Assembly (NCBI GenBank): GCA_945862295.1
Contig: CAMAXT010000002.1
Coordinates: 1-64,000, forward strand
From: Pseudobacteriovorax antillogorgiicola
Lineage (GTDB): Bacteria; Bdellovibrionota_B; Oligoflexia; Oligoflexales; CAIYRB01
Reading direction: 5' to 3'
Length of the DNA stretch: 64,000 nt
Below, piece by piece: positions 10,275 through 19,626 of this stretch (its first letter is position 1; each line of letters opens with the position of its first letter). The notes beneath the pieces were generated by a model. The model saw only the letters and a list, made by a program, of their open reading frames with translations. It made no database searches and was not told where the DNA came from. The position numbers and the translations under genes were made by a program.

Positions 10275-11378
10275 ATGAAGTTCATCGATAGTATTGCCAT
10301 CATCGTTAGAGCCGGTAAGGGTGGAAACGGTATCGCGACTTTTAAAACGTCAAAAGCAAAACCGAAAATGGGTCCCGATGGCGGCGACGGCGGCAAAGGC
10401 GGAAGCGTCTATCTGACTGGCGATAACGGCGTTAACACGCTGAGTAACCTCAGATTCAAAGGCATCTATGCAGCAGAAGATGGCGTACAGGGTGGAGCAA
10501 ACGGTTGTACTGGTCGTTGCGGCAAAGACTTCATCATTACTGTTCCAGTTGGCACCGCGATATTTGATGCCGAAACAAAAGAACTCTTAGGCGAAGTCAT
10601 GCACGAAGACCACAAGGTGCTCATTGCTAAAGGCGGCCAAAAAGGCCTTGGAAATATGCATTGGGCGACTGCAACGCACCAACGCCCGGAAGAATCTCGT
10701 CCCGGCGGCAAAGGCGAAGAGCGCAACATTCAGCTCGAACTAAAACTCGTAGCGGACGTCGGCCTTGCCGGTTTCCCGAATGCTGGTAAATCCACACTAC
10801 TAAGTGTCATCAGTGCCGCGAAACCAAAAATCGCTGATTATCCTTTTACAACGCTGGTACCGAATCTCGGCGTCGTCGATGCAGGTGCGAACGATGGTTA
10901 CAATCTTAAATCTTTTGTTATGGCTGACGTGCCAGGACTTATTGAATTTGCAAGTGAAGGCAAGGGCCTTGGCCATCAGTTTTTAAAGCATCTAGAGCGT
11001 ACAAGCCTGATTACCTATTTGGTCGATATCGCAGACGAGGAACGCACACCGGTAGAAGCGCTTCAGATCTTAAAACACGAACTCATGTCATTTAGCCAAG
11101 ACCTAGGCTCTAAGCCTGCAATCGTTGTTCTCAATAAGACAGATCTAGTTGATGCCGATATTGTCGCAAAATGGACTGCAGAGATCGAAAAGCTCGGCCA
11201 TGAAGTTCTGACGATTTCCGCAGTGACCAACAAAGGACTTCAGGCGCTTAAATACCGCCTATACGATCTGATTCAGGTCTATAAAAACCAAGTAGCTTTG
11301 GCTTCTGATAAGACCGAAGAAATCACCAACTTTCTTTTTGACAGAAAAGAATCAAACGATTTTCTTGGACTAAACTAA
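10275..11378 (+). CDS. obgE: Obg-family GTPase, ribosome assembly
   Basis: 367 residues. The Gly-rich Obg fold occupies residues 1-160 and the G domain follows with G1 GFPNAGKST (from 166), G3 DVPGLIE and G4 NKTD. It acts in late 50S maturation and stress response. The short version without a C-terminal extension is common in proteobacteria. The ATG at 10275 matches the family N-terminus MKFIDSI; the 26 codons upstream in the same frame are not conserved. It begins the obgE-nadD-rsfS-rlmH run. Confidence 0.95.
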   Translation: MKFIDSIAIIVRAGKGGNGIATFKTSKAKPKMGPDGGDGGKGGSVYLTGDNGVNTLSNLRFKGIYAAEDGVQGGANGCTGRCGKDFIITVPVGTAIFDAETKELLGEVMHEDHKVLIAKGGQKGLGNMHWATATHQRPEESRPGGKGEERNIQLELKLVADVGLAGFPNAGKSTLLSVISAAKPKIADYPFTTLVPNLGVVDAGANDGYNLKSFVMADVPGLIEFASEGKGLGHQFLKHLERTSLITYLVDIADEERTPVEALQILKHELMSFSQDLGSKPAIVVLNKTDLVDADIVAKWTAEIEKLGHEVLTISAVTNKGLQALKYRLYDLIQVYKNQVALASDKTEEITNFLFDRKESNDFLGLN

Positions 11379-11395
11379 AAGCGGAAACCCTCGAG

Positions 11396-12067
11396 ATGAG
11401 CGCACCGGATTTAATTTTCTTTGGTGGGACATTTGACCCACCCCACGAAGGCCACAGCGGATGTGTGGGTTTGGCGTTAGAAAGATTTCCCGATGCGACT
11501 GTTCTCGTTATTCCTGCTAAGTTACCGGCATCTACGTTTGACGCTGGCAAAGAGCCAAAGACAAATTATGAGACACGGGTCGCACTTTGTTCATTGGCAT
11601 TTTCTAGTCTTTCAACACGTGTTGAAATCTCACGCATAGAGGAACAGCTTCCTGTCCCAAACTACAGCGTGATGACGGTCAAAGCCTTGGAAGACAAGTA
11701 TCCAGGAAAATCACTTGGACTCTTGCTCGGCATGGACCAGTTTGAAAACTTCGGCGCTTGGCAACGAGCTTACGAAATTTTAAGTAAGGTCAGTTTAATT
11801 GTAGTAGGGCGGAATGCGCAGGAATCTATCGAGCTTGATGAAGCCCGTTTTTTTCAGGCGCTCGAAAATTTAAAGCTTAGCAGTGCAGATTCGGACGCAT
11901 TGTATAAGAAAGTTTTTTTTCTGCAAGGCCAGATTTGTCCAGCATCGAGCACGGCAATTAGACTTCAGATTAAAAGCGGGAACAAAGCCCAAAAGGCATG
12001 GCTTAGTCCCAAAGTTGAGACGTATATAAAAAATCATAATTTATATTTAACTGAGGAACATAAATGA
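11396..12067 (+). CDS. nadD: nicotinate-nucleotide adenylyltransferase
   Basis: 223 residues. The N-terminal FFGGTFDPPHEGH is the nucleotidyltransferase (T/H)xGH motif, and the C-terminal SSTAIR matches the family ISSTxIR motif. It converts nicotinate mononucleotide plus ATP to deamido-NAD. Its stop overlaps the rsfS ATG by 4 nt, implying translational coupling. Confidence 0.93.
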   Translation: MSAPDLIFFGGTFDPPHEGHSGCVGLALERFPDATVLVIPAKLPASTFDAGKEPKTNYETRVALCSLAFSSLSTRVEISRIEEQLPVPNYSVMTVKALEDKYPGKSLGLLLGMDQFENFGAWQRAYEILSKVSLIVVGRNAQESIELDEARFFQALENLKLSSADSDALYKKVFFLQGQICPASSTAIRLQIKSGNKAQKAWLSPKVETYIKNHNLYLTEEHK

Positions 12068-12429
12068 ACGCACTAGAAATCGCTCGCAACGCAGCAGTTG
12101 CAGCTTCAGACAAAAAAGCCACTCGCTGCGTAATCATGGATCTGCGCGGTATATCTGATTCAACAGATTTCCATTTTATCTGTTCAGGTGACAACGACCG
12201 CCAGACCAGAGCTATTGCAGAAGCAATCGAAGAGAAATGCAAAGTAACAGGCGGCATTAAACCAAATGCTATCGAAGGTAAGCAGTCTGGAAACTGGATT
12301 TTGATGGACTACGGTTCAACCCTTGTTCATATCTTTTGCAGTCCAATCCGTGACTTCTACGCACTGGAATCACTGTGGCCAAATGCAAAACTTCTTTCTA
12401 CCAACACGACGGCTGCCAAGGCTGACTAA
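12064..12429 (+). CDS. rsfS: ribosomal silencing factor RsfS
   Basis: 121 residues with the Iojap-family core: GISDSTDFHFICSGDNDRQ, the GKQSGNWILMDYG stretch and VHIF. It binds L14 and blocks subunit joining during starvation. It is coupled to nadD by a 4-nt overlap, a neighbourhood conserved across many bacteria. Confidence 0.95.
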   Translation: MNALEIARNAAVAASDKKATRCVIMDLRGISDSTDFHFICSGDNDRQTRAIAEAIEEKCKVTGGIKPNAIEGKQSGNWILMDYGSTLVHIFCSPIRDFYALESLWPNAKLLSTNTTAAKAD

Positions 12430-12441
12430 GCTAGGATTTTT

Positions 12442-12879
12442 TTGAAGTTTCGCCTCGTAAAAGTCGGCAAGATATCTTATCCGGAGATCTCCGCGCTGAC
12501 TTCTATGTACCAAAGCCGGCTGAAGGCATTTGGCAAATTCGAAAAATTTGAACTTAAGGATGCCGCAGACCTCGCCAAAGTCATCCTAGCTCCCAAATCC
12601 GAACACCCTATCATAGCACTCGACGAGCGCGGGCAAGAATGGTCATCGGCTCAGTTCTCACAGGTCATCGTAAAACTGCGGGACGATCCTGGTATTAAAT
12701 CCCTGACATTTGTCATCGGCGGGCCGCACGGCCTTTCGGAAGAATTTCGCAAGGACGCAAAAGAAGTGTGGCGATTTTCTAAGCTGACATTTACCAGCGA
12801 CCTCGCATGGCTCCTTCTTTGGGAGCAGATGTACCGTGCGCAAAACATCATTGCTGGTACTGGCTATCATCACGAATAA
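12442..12879 (+). CDS. rlmH: 23S rRNA (pseudouridine-1915-N3)-methyltransferase
   Basis: 145 residues, a SPOUT-fold enzyme. Visible motifs are FVIGGPHGLSEEFR (SAM-binding knot) and the C-terminal WEQMYRAQNIIAGTGYHHE, both diagnostic for RlmH. The start is a TTG at 12442 preceded by TAGGA; no ATG fits the conserved N-terminus. It is 12 nt downstream of rsfS and closes the operon. Confidence 0.95.
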   Translation: MKFRLVKVGKISYPEISALTSMYQSRLKAFGKFEKFELKDAADLAKVILAPKSEHPIIALDERGQEWSSAQFSQVIVKLRDDPGIKSLTFVIGGPHGLSEEFRKDAKEVWRFSKLTFTSDLAWLLLWEQMYRAQNIIAGTGYHHE

Positions 12880-12933
12880 TAGCCGCCTCATTCATTCTAG
12901 GTTACAATAGAGGCAAATGAGGGCCGAATATCG

Positions 12934-13758
12934 ATGAAAAAAATTGCTCGTCTTAGCGTACTGTTTATCAGCTTATTTTTTGTCGATGTTGCACTAGCAA
13001 CCGATAAGCAGCTCGCCGAAGCTACAAAAATCCTAGAATTTTACCGAACTGAGGAATTTCTTGAGGAGGCAATGCCATGCATGGAGCGGCATATTAATCT
13101 CTTAAAAAAAGATCTCAATCTTAGCACAGCTCAACAAAATCAAGTCAAAGCACTGATAAAACGCATCTACCCAGCCAAGAACATGTACAAACTTTTCAAA
13201 GAAATATTTGCCACAAATTACACCTCTGAAAAGGTGGCGACAAAGTTGAACTTTGTTAACTCACCGTCTGGAATTAAACTGCGCCAGGCTTACGGTCTGG
13301 CAGCAACAACGCCTGTATCCACTCGCAAGGACTTTTTTGACCGCAATGAAAAGACGTTGTTAACTGTCAACAGACGAAACGTCATCATGACATTTATCAC
13401 TAGCTCTGAGCAGGACCGCGCGTTTGCTGCTCTAGAGTCCAGGTGTTACCTGGGCCTCAATCTGGCGCGCAATGCCTACCTCGGAGCAAAAAAGCGAATT
13501 TCAAATCGTCAACTTAAAGAAGCGGCCAATAAACGAGAACTGTCATATATTGAGGGCGCTAGAAAGAAATACGAATTTTTTGATTTTTTCTTGTTTAAAG
13601 ATTATGAAATGAAAGAAATCGATGAGCTAACAAAATATTATTCATCTGCAGATGGGCAGGTCTTCACCAAGGCTTATAAAAAGACGCTCTACGATACTAT
13701 GGAATCGGCTGCGAACACGCTCTTTGACCAAATAGTCAATCCACCTAAGAAAAAATAA
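12934..13758 (+). CDS. secreted protein with DUF2059-like helical repeats
   Basis: 274 residues with an N-terminal signal peptide cleaved near residue 22 (VALA-TD). Two internal stretches share a DUF2059-like layout: one around SEKVATKLNFVNSPSGIKLR and one around IDELTKYYSSADGQVFTKAY. The family assignment is by resemblance only. It is probably periplasmic. GAGGG lies about 10 nt before the ATG. The next gene is also secreted and begins 19 nt downstream, so the two may be co-transcribed. Confidence 0.65.
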   Translation: MKKIARLSVLFISLFFVDVALATDKQLAEATKILEFYRTEEFLEEAMPCMERHINLLKKDLNLSTAQQNQVKALIKRIYPAKNMYKLFKEIFATNYTSEKVATKLNFVNSPSGIKLRQAYGLAATTPVSTRKDFFDRNEKTLLTVNRRNVIMTFITSSEQDRAFAALESRCYLGLNLARNAYLGAKKRISNRQLKEAANKRELSYIEGARKKYEFFDFFLFKDYEMKEIDELTKYYSSADGQVFTKAYKKTLYDTMESAANTLFDQIVNPPKKK

Positions 13759-13777
13759 TTTATCCTCATAGGTATTC

Positions 13778-14329
13778 ATGAGTTATTTGTTAGGCTTAGT
13801 TTTTCTATTCTTGATTGGATCTCCGGTAATTGCAGACAATGCGACCGTGGATCTCACTATCAAAGAGGGGAGTAGTTGCACTGGGGCAATTCCTTCGACC
13901 GTAAAGCTTAAGTTGATAAACAGAGTAAACGACGATTTGCAGAAAGGGATCGATTGCGGGGCTGGCGATTTTGACGGTAACGGCTCAACCGACTATTTCC
14001 TATTTAGTAGTTCAGCGGGTACCAAAAAAAGCAAAACCCCAAAGAACGGTGTGGTTGTACAAAGTGAAACCTGGAAGGTCTTGGTTCTTTTGACAGTCGG
14101 CAATAAATTAAAGAACACAGTGACTATCAACCAGGAGTTCTTGAATCTGCCACAGCTTTATGCGAAAAATCCTGCCAATGAAGATCTAAAGCAGTTAAAA
14201 GATCTCGGATGTCCCATTTCTAAATCAGTCGACGGCATAGTAGAGTGGGGTGAGGGCGGTCAAACGCGCGTCTTCATGCTCGATACCACCAAGATGAAGT
14301 TTCGGATCAGTCTTTGCGCCAGTGAATAG
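13778..14329 (+). CDS. small secreted protein of unknown function
   Basis: 183 residues with a signal peptide ending near IADN (about residue 20). It contains DFDGNGSTDYFLF, which resembles the calcium-binding DxDGNGxxD loops of FG-GAP/dockerin-like proteins. Four Cys suggest periplasmic disulfides. It is convergent with the BtpA-family gene, whose stop lies 3 nt away. Confidence 0.6.
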   Translation: MSYLLGLVFLFLIGSPVIADNATVDLTIKEGSSCTGAIPSTVKLKLINRVNDDLQKGIDCGAGDFDGNGSTDYFLFSSSAGTKKSKTPKNGVVVQSETWKVLVLLTVGNKLKNTVTINQEFLNLPQLYAKNPANEDLKQLKDLGCPISKSVDGIVEWGEGGQTRVFMLDTTKMKFRISLCASE

Positions 14330-14332
14330 TGG

Positions 14333-15139
14333 TTATCTAAATCTGGTCTTATGTTCGAGCATTAATGCTTCTACTCTCTTTTGATCGACCTTTTTTTTGA
14401 CATCACCGTCAAATTTAAAAGCTGTTCCCACAATAGCACAGTCTGCGATTGCTAACAGTTCACCGAGAGATGCTTGAGTGACGCCGCTACCGAGACAAAC
14501 CATGCGATCGCCCGCGTAGTTTTTGATGCGTTTCAGCTTCTCAATATCGACAGCTCCACCAGTACCGCTACCAGAAACGATCACAGCATTCGCTAAACTG
14601 CGGTCAAAGAGATCAGCAACCTCTTGTTCGACTGAAACCGGGGCGAGAGGGTAGGAGTGTTTTACATCGACATCCGCCATAATTTCGATAGCTTCAGCGT
14701 TCAAATTTTTGCGCCCGCGTAAGACATCAAAGGCGCAACTTTCGATCGTGCCTTGATCTGTTAAGCGCGCTCCACTTAGAACATTTATTCTTACAAATTG
14801 AGCGTCAACAGCTGCTGCAATTGAGAGGGCAGATACGCCGTCGTTTCGCAAAACATTTACGCCTAAGGGGACTTTTGGAAAAGCTGCTTTGATTTCATAG
14901 ATGATGCGAGTCATGGCCGCGACCGTCTGGGTATCGACACGCTTTGGGGAAAACGGTACGTCACCAAAATTTTCTACCATCAAAGCATGCACACCACCTT
15001 GAACTAAGGCTTTTGCATCGTGCATTGCCGCCTTTGCAATCTCGCCAATAGTCAATTGCGAACAAGGTGAACCCGGCAATGCAGCCAAATGAACCATACC
15101 GATGATAGGTTTCTGTTTTGCTTGAAGCGTGATGCTCAT
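14333..15139 (-). CDS. BtpA/SgcQ-family TIM-barrel protein
   Basis: About 268 residues. The start of the barrel, PIIGMVHLAALPGSP, then ALMVENFGDVPF, GVNVLRNDG, and the phosphate-binding end GSGTGGAVDIEKL / LGSGVT match the BtpA family, named for a photosystem I biogenesis factor but widespread in non-phototrophs. The reaction is unknown. I place the start at 15139, where TAGGAGA precedes the ATG; an upstream in-frame ATG adds 11 residues. Confidence 0.8.
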   Translation of the reverse strand: MSITLQAKQKPIIGMVHLAALPGSPCSQLTIGEIAKAAMHDAKALVQGGVHALMVENFGDVPFSPKRVDTQTVAAMTRIIYEIKAAFPKVPLGVNVLRNDGVSALSIAAAVDAQFVRINVLSGARLTDQGTIESCAFDVLRGRKNLNAEAIEIMADVDVKHSYPLAPVSVEQEVADLFDRSLANAVIVSGSGTGGAVDIEKLKRIKNYAGDRMVCLGSGVTQASLGELLAIADCAIVGTAFKFDGDVKKKVDQKRVEALMLEHKTRFR

Positions 15140-15191
15140 AATTGATCTCCTAGTGACCTGGATATATATCACGTAAAAGCTGTGACTTTCT

Positions 15192-15911
15192 ATGTCTGTG
15201 TTAGGTGTTTTGCGTTTGGTCTATAAAGTATCAATCACCTGCAAACGAGTGCATATGACCTGTGGATTATGCTTTACAAGACTCAGTTTTCCCCTCAATC
15301 ATCTGGGATTAATTCTCTGTTTGGCTTGTGTTGACGAGTTGAGTGAACTTAGCTGCACCGGAGCAGAATCAGGGTGTCTTAACTGGCAAACCCCGACTAG
15401 TCAGCGGGTTTCTAAGGTCGATTCTCTTTTTTGGTATACCGGCGCTATCCGTGCTTTGACGATCAACGCCAAGGTAAAAGGTGATACGTCATCGTTAAAC
15501 CGTATCCTACAAATCTGGTCAGCCGAGCTTGAAAACAAATCTTTGTTCACAGGGATAGATTCCGTTATGCCTTGCCCATCGAGTCTCTGGAGTAGGTTAC
15601 ACGGACGAGTTGATATAGCTTGGTTTCTCGCAGAAAAAATTGCGAAAAAGTATGAAGTAAAATTCATACGACCGCCAAGACAACTCTATTGGAAGATGAA
15701 GAAAAGAAGTCAAACGGAGAGGCCCTTCGAATCAAATCTAGTAGTAACAGACGACGCTCACGGTAAAGACGAAGATCAAGCAGGGCAGGGGCACTGCCTT
15801 ATTGTTGACGACGTTGTAACAACTGGTACTACGCTTAAAACATGTATCGAATACGCAGCCAGACAGCGCATGGGAAGATTTTCTAGCCTTACCTTCGCTC
15901 GCGCAAGGTAA
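15192..15911 (+). CDS. ComF-like phosphoribosyltransferase
   Basis: 239 residues. The N-terminus carries a zinc-finger-like set (CGLCFTR ... CLAC) as in ComF, followed by the double-wing region and a PRPP loop LIVDDVVTTGTTL near residue 207. Members support natural-competence DNA uptake or unknown PRPP chemistry. The domain is complete although the middle is divergent. Its stop codon lies inside the terminator stem that follows. It is divergent from the BtpA-family gene. Confidence 0.75.
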   Translation: MSVLGVLRLVYKVSITCKRVHMTCGLCFTRLSFPLNHLGLILCLACVDELSELSCTGAESGCLNWQTPTSQRVSKVDSLFWYTGAIRALTINAKVKGDTSSLNRILQIWSAELENKSLFTGIDSVMPCPSSLWSRLHGRVDIAWFLAEKIAKKYEVKFIRPPRQLYWKMKKRSQTERPFESNLVVTDDAHGKDEDQAGQGHCLIVDDVVTTGTTLKTCIEYAARQRMGRFSSLTFARAR

Positions 15912-15922
15912 GGCTAGATTTT
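15882..15922 (+). terminator. terminator overlapping the 3' end of the comF-like gene
   Basis: A perfect 14-bp stem TCTAGCCTTACCTT / AAGGTAAGGCTAGA with a 9-nt loop is followed by TTTT. The stop codon of the phosphoribosyltransferase gene (15909-15911) lies in the right arm. Confidence 0.75.
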
Positions 15923-15944
15923 AGTAGTGGTCAGCTCCGATATC

Positions 15945-16330
15945 CCAAATTATTCCAGAGCCACCGCATCAAAATTCGGGTGGACATATCCATTGCCGTC
16001 GCCCCAGCCTTTGCCGTTAGCGTGATCCTGATCGTCGGCGAACCAACCCCTAGCCCTTTGCCGCTTATTTCTACATGCAAAGCTTGGACAGCATGGCGAC
16101 CATTAAAACGATGAGCCGCTTGGCCTCGGAGTAAGTTTGGTTGTCTAATAAACGCAGCGCGTGACATGCATCTACAATGGCGCCCGATTCTAATGCGCTC
16201 CCCCGAGCAATCGCAAAATGCGTGGCGTTGTCTGCTGATCCGGTCCTACCGCTGGCTTCTGCAATATTCAAAGGTACTGATATGGCCTTGGGAATCTAGA
16301 AATTTAGATGCGGTGGCCCTGCAAATTATT
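15945..16330. repeat. imperfect inverted repeats flanking a gene fragment
   Basis: The complement of about 15953-15976 resembles 16301-16324: both read AATTT-GATGCGGTGGC-CTG with single differences. An 11-mer CAAATTATTCC also occurs near both ends, at 15946-15956 and 16322-16332, as a direct repeat. The ends enclose the four-helix-bundle fragment. This may be a small mobile-element scar, but only one copy is in view. Confidence 0.35.
16071..16295 (-). pseudogene. four-helix-bundle protein, N-terminus lost
   Basis: About 74 codons read IPKAISVPLNIAEASGRTGSAD then ARGSALESGAIVDACHALRLL and end at a normal C-terminus. This matches the last two thirds of the small four-helix-bundle (23S rRNA intervening-sequence-type) family. 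The initial DLxVWQ-type helix is missing and the frame is closed by a TAG immediately upstream (16296-16298), so no plausible start exists. It is probably a degraded accessory gene. Confidence 0.55.
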
Positions 16331-16530
16331 CCACCTGGTCTCATATCGCCGTCGACATCTTCTTCTCATCGACAACACACCAACCGCTACGGGTCACCGC
16401 CAAGGGCATTGATCTCAGACGAAAGTGTTCCCCCGAGGTGGAATTTATATTGGACGGGATAAATCACCCGAAGTTATCGTTCACTATCGGACAGTTAGGG
16501 CCTTGTTGTGCCGGTTATGGACAGATCTAG
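16300..16530 (+). pseudogene. start-less coding remnant
   Basis: A 76-codon open stretch follows a TAG (16297-16299) and ends in TAG. It has natural-looking composition (WSHIAVDIFF, LRVTAKGIDL, SPEVEFILDG, GPCCAGYGQI) but no ATG, GTG or TTG near its beginning. It looks like the C-terminal end of an unknown protein whose front was lost at the repeat junction near 16300. From 16531 to 16764 I see nothing. Confidence 0.35.
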
Positions 16531-16764
16531 TCTGATTTCATTTGCACCCTTAGCGCCAAGCGTGAATGAGAAAAATTTAGCCGAAAAACGGCTATAAAAG
16601 CGGCGAATCGGCTGTATAAAAGCAAGATACTGAAATTAAACACCTGAAATTCCAGAGGTTTCCTTAAGCCGCTGGGAAGCCAGTCCTTTTGAAGTGTGCT
16701 TTGAACTGTTGGCGCGCATTTGATACTCACTGAAGACAACAAAATCATTGCAGGACAGTTGACC

Positions 16765-19491
16765 ATGCCCATGCCAGCAAGCGACGCCATCGAAAAAATG
16801 ACTCCTATGATGCGTCAGTACTACGATCTCAAAAATCGTTGCGGTGATGCCATTTTGTTTTTTCGCATGGGCGACTTTTTTGAAGTCTTTGGTGACGATG
16901 CTGAGCAAGTTGCACCGATTCTTGAAATCATTTTAACATCGAGAGCAAGCGGCGACGAACCACGCATTCCATTTTGCGGTGTTCCTCATCACAGTGCTCG
17001 CAACTATTGGCACCGCCTTTTGAAAAAAGGTTACAAAGTTGCCATCGCCGATCAAATCGAAGACGCAGCTGAAGCAAAAGGTCTCGTTAAACGCGACATC
17101 ATTCGCACGCTGACGCCTGGCTCAGTTGATGACCTTGAAACGCTAGACCAAGAATCTCCAAATTACGTGATGGCAGTCCATGAAGATCCAGAAAGTCGCC
17201 AATGGTGCGCAGCCCTCGCAGATATATCAACAGGTGAGATTAGACTTGGTGCTGTTGTAGACTTCGCGGCAATTCAAGGACTCACTGAACGGTTTCGTCC
17301 GAGAGAAATTTTAGCGCGCAAGTTTTTTCACGAAGACCTGACGAAATTACTTGCAAATTTTCGTAGCGAATTTCGTCTCTTAATCGAGCCACTTCCCGAA
17401 GGACCGCTTCGCGACAAAAACGAGCAACGCAACCTTCTTCTGGAAGTTTTTCGCTCAAAAGACTTAACTTCGCAGCCTTGCGGGCGTGTAAAAAACGGCG
17501 AAGCCGTTATTGCAGCATTGATCACTCATTTCAAATCCCTGCAAGCCAGCGTCCGTTCTTTCATGACCATTAGACCGCTTTCTGAATCAAGCACTATGCA
17601 GCTTGATGAAACAGTTATTCGCGATCTCGAACTTTTCGAAACCGTGCGCAGAAGGCAATCAGAGGGTTCTCTTTTTCGCGAAATCAATCAGACCGTATCC
17701 CCAATGGGTGCGCGACTCTTAAGAGATAATCTGATTCATCCGCTTTCAAGTCCAAAAGACATCGGTGATCGGCACAAAGCGGTCGCAATTCTAGAAAAAT
17801 TTGGCGAAAGCAAACTTTCAGACATTCGCCTTAAACTAAAAAATCTACCTGACCTCGAGCGACTTTCAGCGCGAGTACTTTCAGGCAACGCGACACCGTC
17901 AGATATCGCCCGCATTCAAGACACTCTCGAACGAATCGGTTGGCTGTCATCTATCATCAGCGGCATCGAAAAAGATCTCGTCAGCAACGTTCAAACATCG
18001 TCCATCCGCAGCTTGGTGAAATTCGAAAAGCCGCTACGCGTTATCGACAAGTCTCTTGAAAAAACGCCAGGCATAATCGGAACTGGCTTCGGGGTGTTTA
18101 AGCAAGGGTTCGACATGGAACTCGACCGCTACAACGAGCTTTCGCGCGGCGGAGAGGAAAAAGTCGAGTTTTATGCTCAAAAATTGAAGAATCAAACGGG
18201 CATCACCAGCTTAAAAATTAAAAATCACAAGTCATTTGGTCTACTGATCGAAGTTACAAAAACTCATCAGGCAAAAGTTCCGAAAGACTTTGTTCGCCGC
18301 CAGACAATGGTAAACTGCGAGCGCTTCGTGACAGAAGAACTGCAGAATTTAAATGAAGAGTTGATGTCGGCGACAGAAAAGGCTCAAAACCGCGAAGCAA
18401 AACTCTACCAACAGCTCCTTGCAGATCTTTCGGAATTCCGAACAACTTTAAAGGATCTCTCGATCGGTGTCGCAACGTTTGACATCTTTCAGTCTTTTGC
18501 TTGGATGGCTATCAAGCTTGATTACGTCAAAGCTACTTTATCAAAAGACGGCTCACTCTTCTTAAAAGCATCAAGACACCCAGTCGTTGAACGTTACGTC
18601 GGCCGTCATGCGTTCGCACCAAACGACATTGAGATGATAGACTTTAAACATCTTCTGATCACCGGTCCGAACATGGCTGGTAAATCGACAATCATGCGTC
18701 AAGTAGCCTTGATCGCGATTCTCAACCAAATTGGTTGCTATGTGCCTGCCCTAGAAGCGAAGCTACCCGTTTTTGACAACGTTTACACACGCGTCGGTGC
18801 AGCCGACGATCTTTCCCGAGGACAATCAACATTTATGGTTGAAATGTCTGAAGCAGCATCAATCCTTCGCAATGCGACACCTCGCAGCTTAGTTATACTT
18901 GACGAAGTCGGCCGTGGAACAAGCACTGAAGATGGACTCGCTATCGCCTACGCAATTCTAAAAGATTTGGCCGAAAGAGTTGGTTGCTACTCACTGTTCG
19001 CAACCCACTACCACGAATTGGTCGGTCTTTGTTCGGATATGAAACAAGTGGCTGCGATGCAGACAGAGGTAAAAGAAGAGCGCGGTACAATTGTTTTCAC
19101 ACACAGGCTTATTAAAGGTGCGTCGGGAAGTAGCTACGGAATCGAGGTCGCGAAAATCGCTGGCGTCACTCAATCTGTTATCGACACAGCAACTGCGTTT
19201 ATCAAAGATCAAAAATCTTTTACGCCGTTGCTGCAGATACCGACAAAAACCGCTGAACGCATCACTGGTGCGACAGCTAAACTCACCGATTCTGAAATCT
19301 CTTTACCACTGGAAACAGGTGGACTTTTTGCACAGGTACTCACCACGGCAGAAAATGAAGCGTTAGAAAAACTTCGAAAAATCAATTTGAACCGGCTGAC
19401 ACCTATTCAAGTCGTCAATATTATTAACGACTTACAGTCTGATTTGCATGCGCCAAAAAGGGCGGGGCTTTTTGCTGAAGAACTCAGCTAA
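16765..19491 (+). CDS. mutS: DNA mismatch repair protein MutS
   Basis: 908 residues. The N-terminal mismatch-recognition motif FFRMGDFFEVFGDDA contains the Phe-x-Glu wedge. The lever/clamp region follows, then Walker A GPNMAGKST (from 634), Walker B LVILDEVGRGTST and the C-terminal dimerisation tail. It is complete and looks functional. The ATG at 16765 has AGGA about 9 nt upstream; a TTG 45 nt earlier is in frame but weaker. No mutL is in the window. Confidence 0.97.
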   Translation: MPMPASDAIEKMTPMMRQYYDLKNRCGDAILFFRMGDFFEVFGDDAEQVAPILEIILTSRASGDEPRIPFCGVPHHSARNYWHRLLKKGYKVAIADQIEDAAEAKGLVKRDIIRTLTPGSVDDLETLDQESPNYVMAVHEDPESRQWCAALADISTGEIRLGAVVDFAAIQGLTERFRPREILARKFFHEDLTKLLANFRSEFRLLIEPLPEGPLRDKNEQRNLLLEVFRSKDLTSQPCGRVKNGEAVIAALITHFKSLQASVRSFMTIRPLSESSTMQLDETVIRDLELFETVRRRQSEGSLFREINQTVSPMGARLLRDNLIHPLSSPKDIGDRHKAVAILEKFGESKLSDIRLKLKNLPDLERLSARVLSGNATPSDIARIQDTLERIGWLSSIISGIEKDLVSNVQTSSIRSLVKFEKPLRVIDKSLEKTPGIIGTGFGVFKQGFDMELDRYNELSRGGEEKVEFYAQKLKNQTGITSLKIKNHKSFGLLIEVTKTHQAKVPKDFVRRQTMVNCERFVTEELQNLNEELMSATEKAQNREAKLYQQLLADLSEFRTTLKDLSIGVATFDIFQSFAWMAIKLDYVKATLSKDGSLFLKASRHPVVERYVGRHAFAPNDIEMIDFKHLLITGPNMAGKSTIMRQVALIAILNQIGCYVPALEAKLPVFDNVYTRVGAADDLSRGQSTFMVEMSEAASILRNATPRSLVILDEVGRGTSTEDGLAIAYAILKDLAERVGCYSLFATHYHELVGLCSDMKQVAAMQTEVKEERGTIVFTHRLIKGASGSSYGIEVAKIAGVTQSVIDTATAFIKDQKSFTPLLQIPTKTAERITGATAKLTDSEISLPLETGGLFAQVLTTAENEALEKLRKINLNRLTPIQVVNIINDLQSDLHAPKRAGLFAEELS

Positions 19492-19518
19492 GCTGCCCAC
19501 CACTTTGGTTTTAGATCC

Positions 19519-19547
19519 TTGTGTTTTGAAAATTGTGTCAATATACT
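19519..19547 (+). promoter_or_regulatory. sigma70-type promoter for the DksA-like gene
   Basis: TTGTGT at 19519-19524, a 17-nt spacer and TATACT at 19542-19547 place a transcription start about 75 nt before the gene. Confidence 0.5.
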
Positions 19548-19626
19548 CTTGATTAACATAAGTTATAAATCCCTATGGAATCAGGCCGTTTGTAACCATT
19601 CAAACGCATTCTAAACAGGTGGCCTC

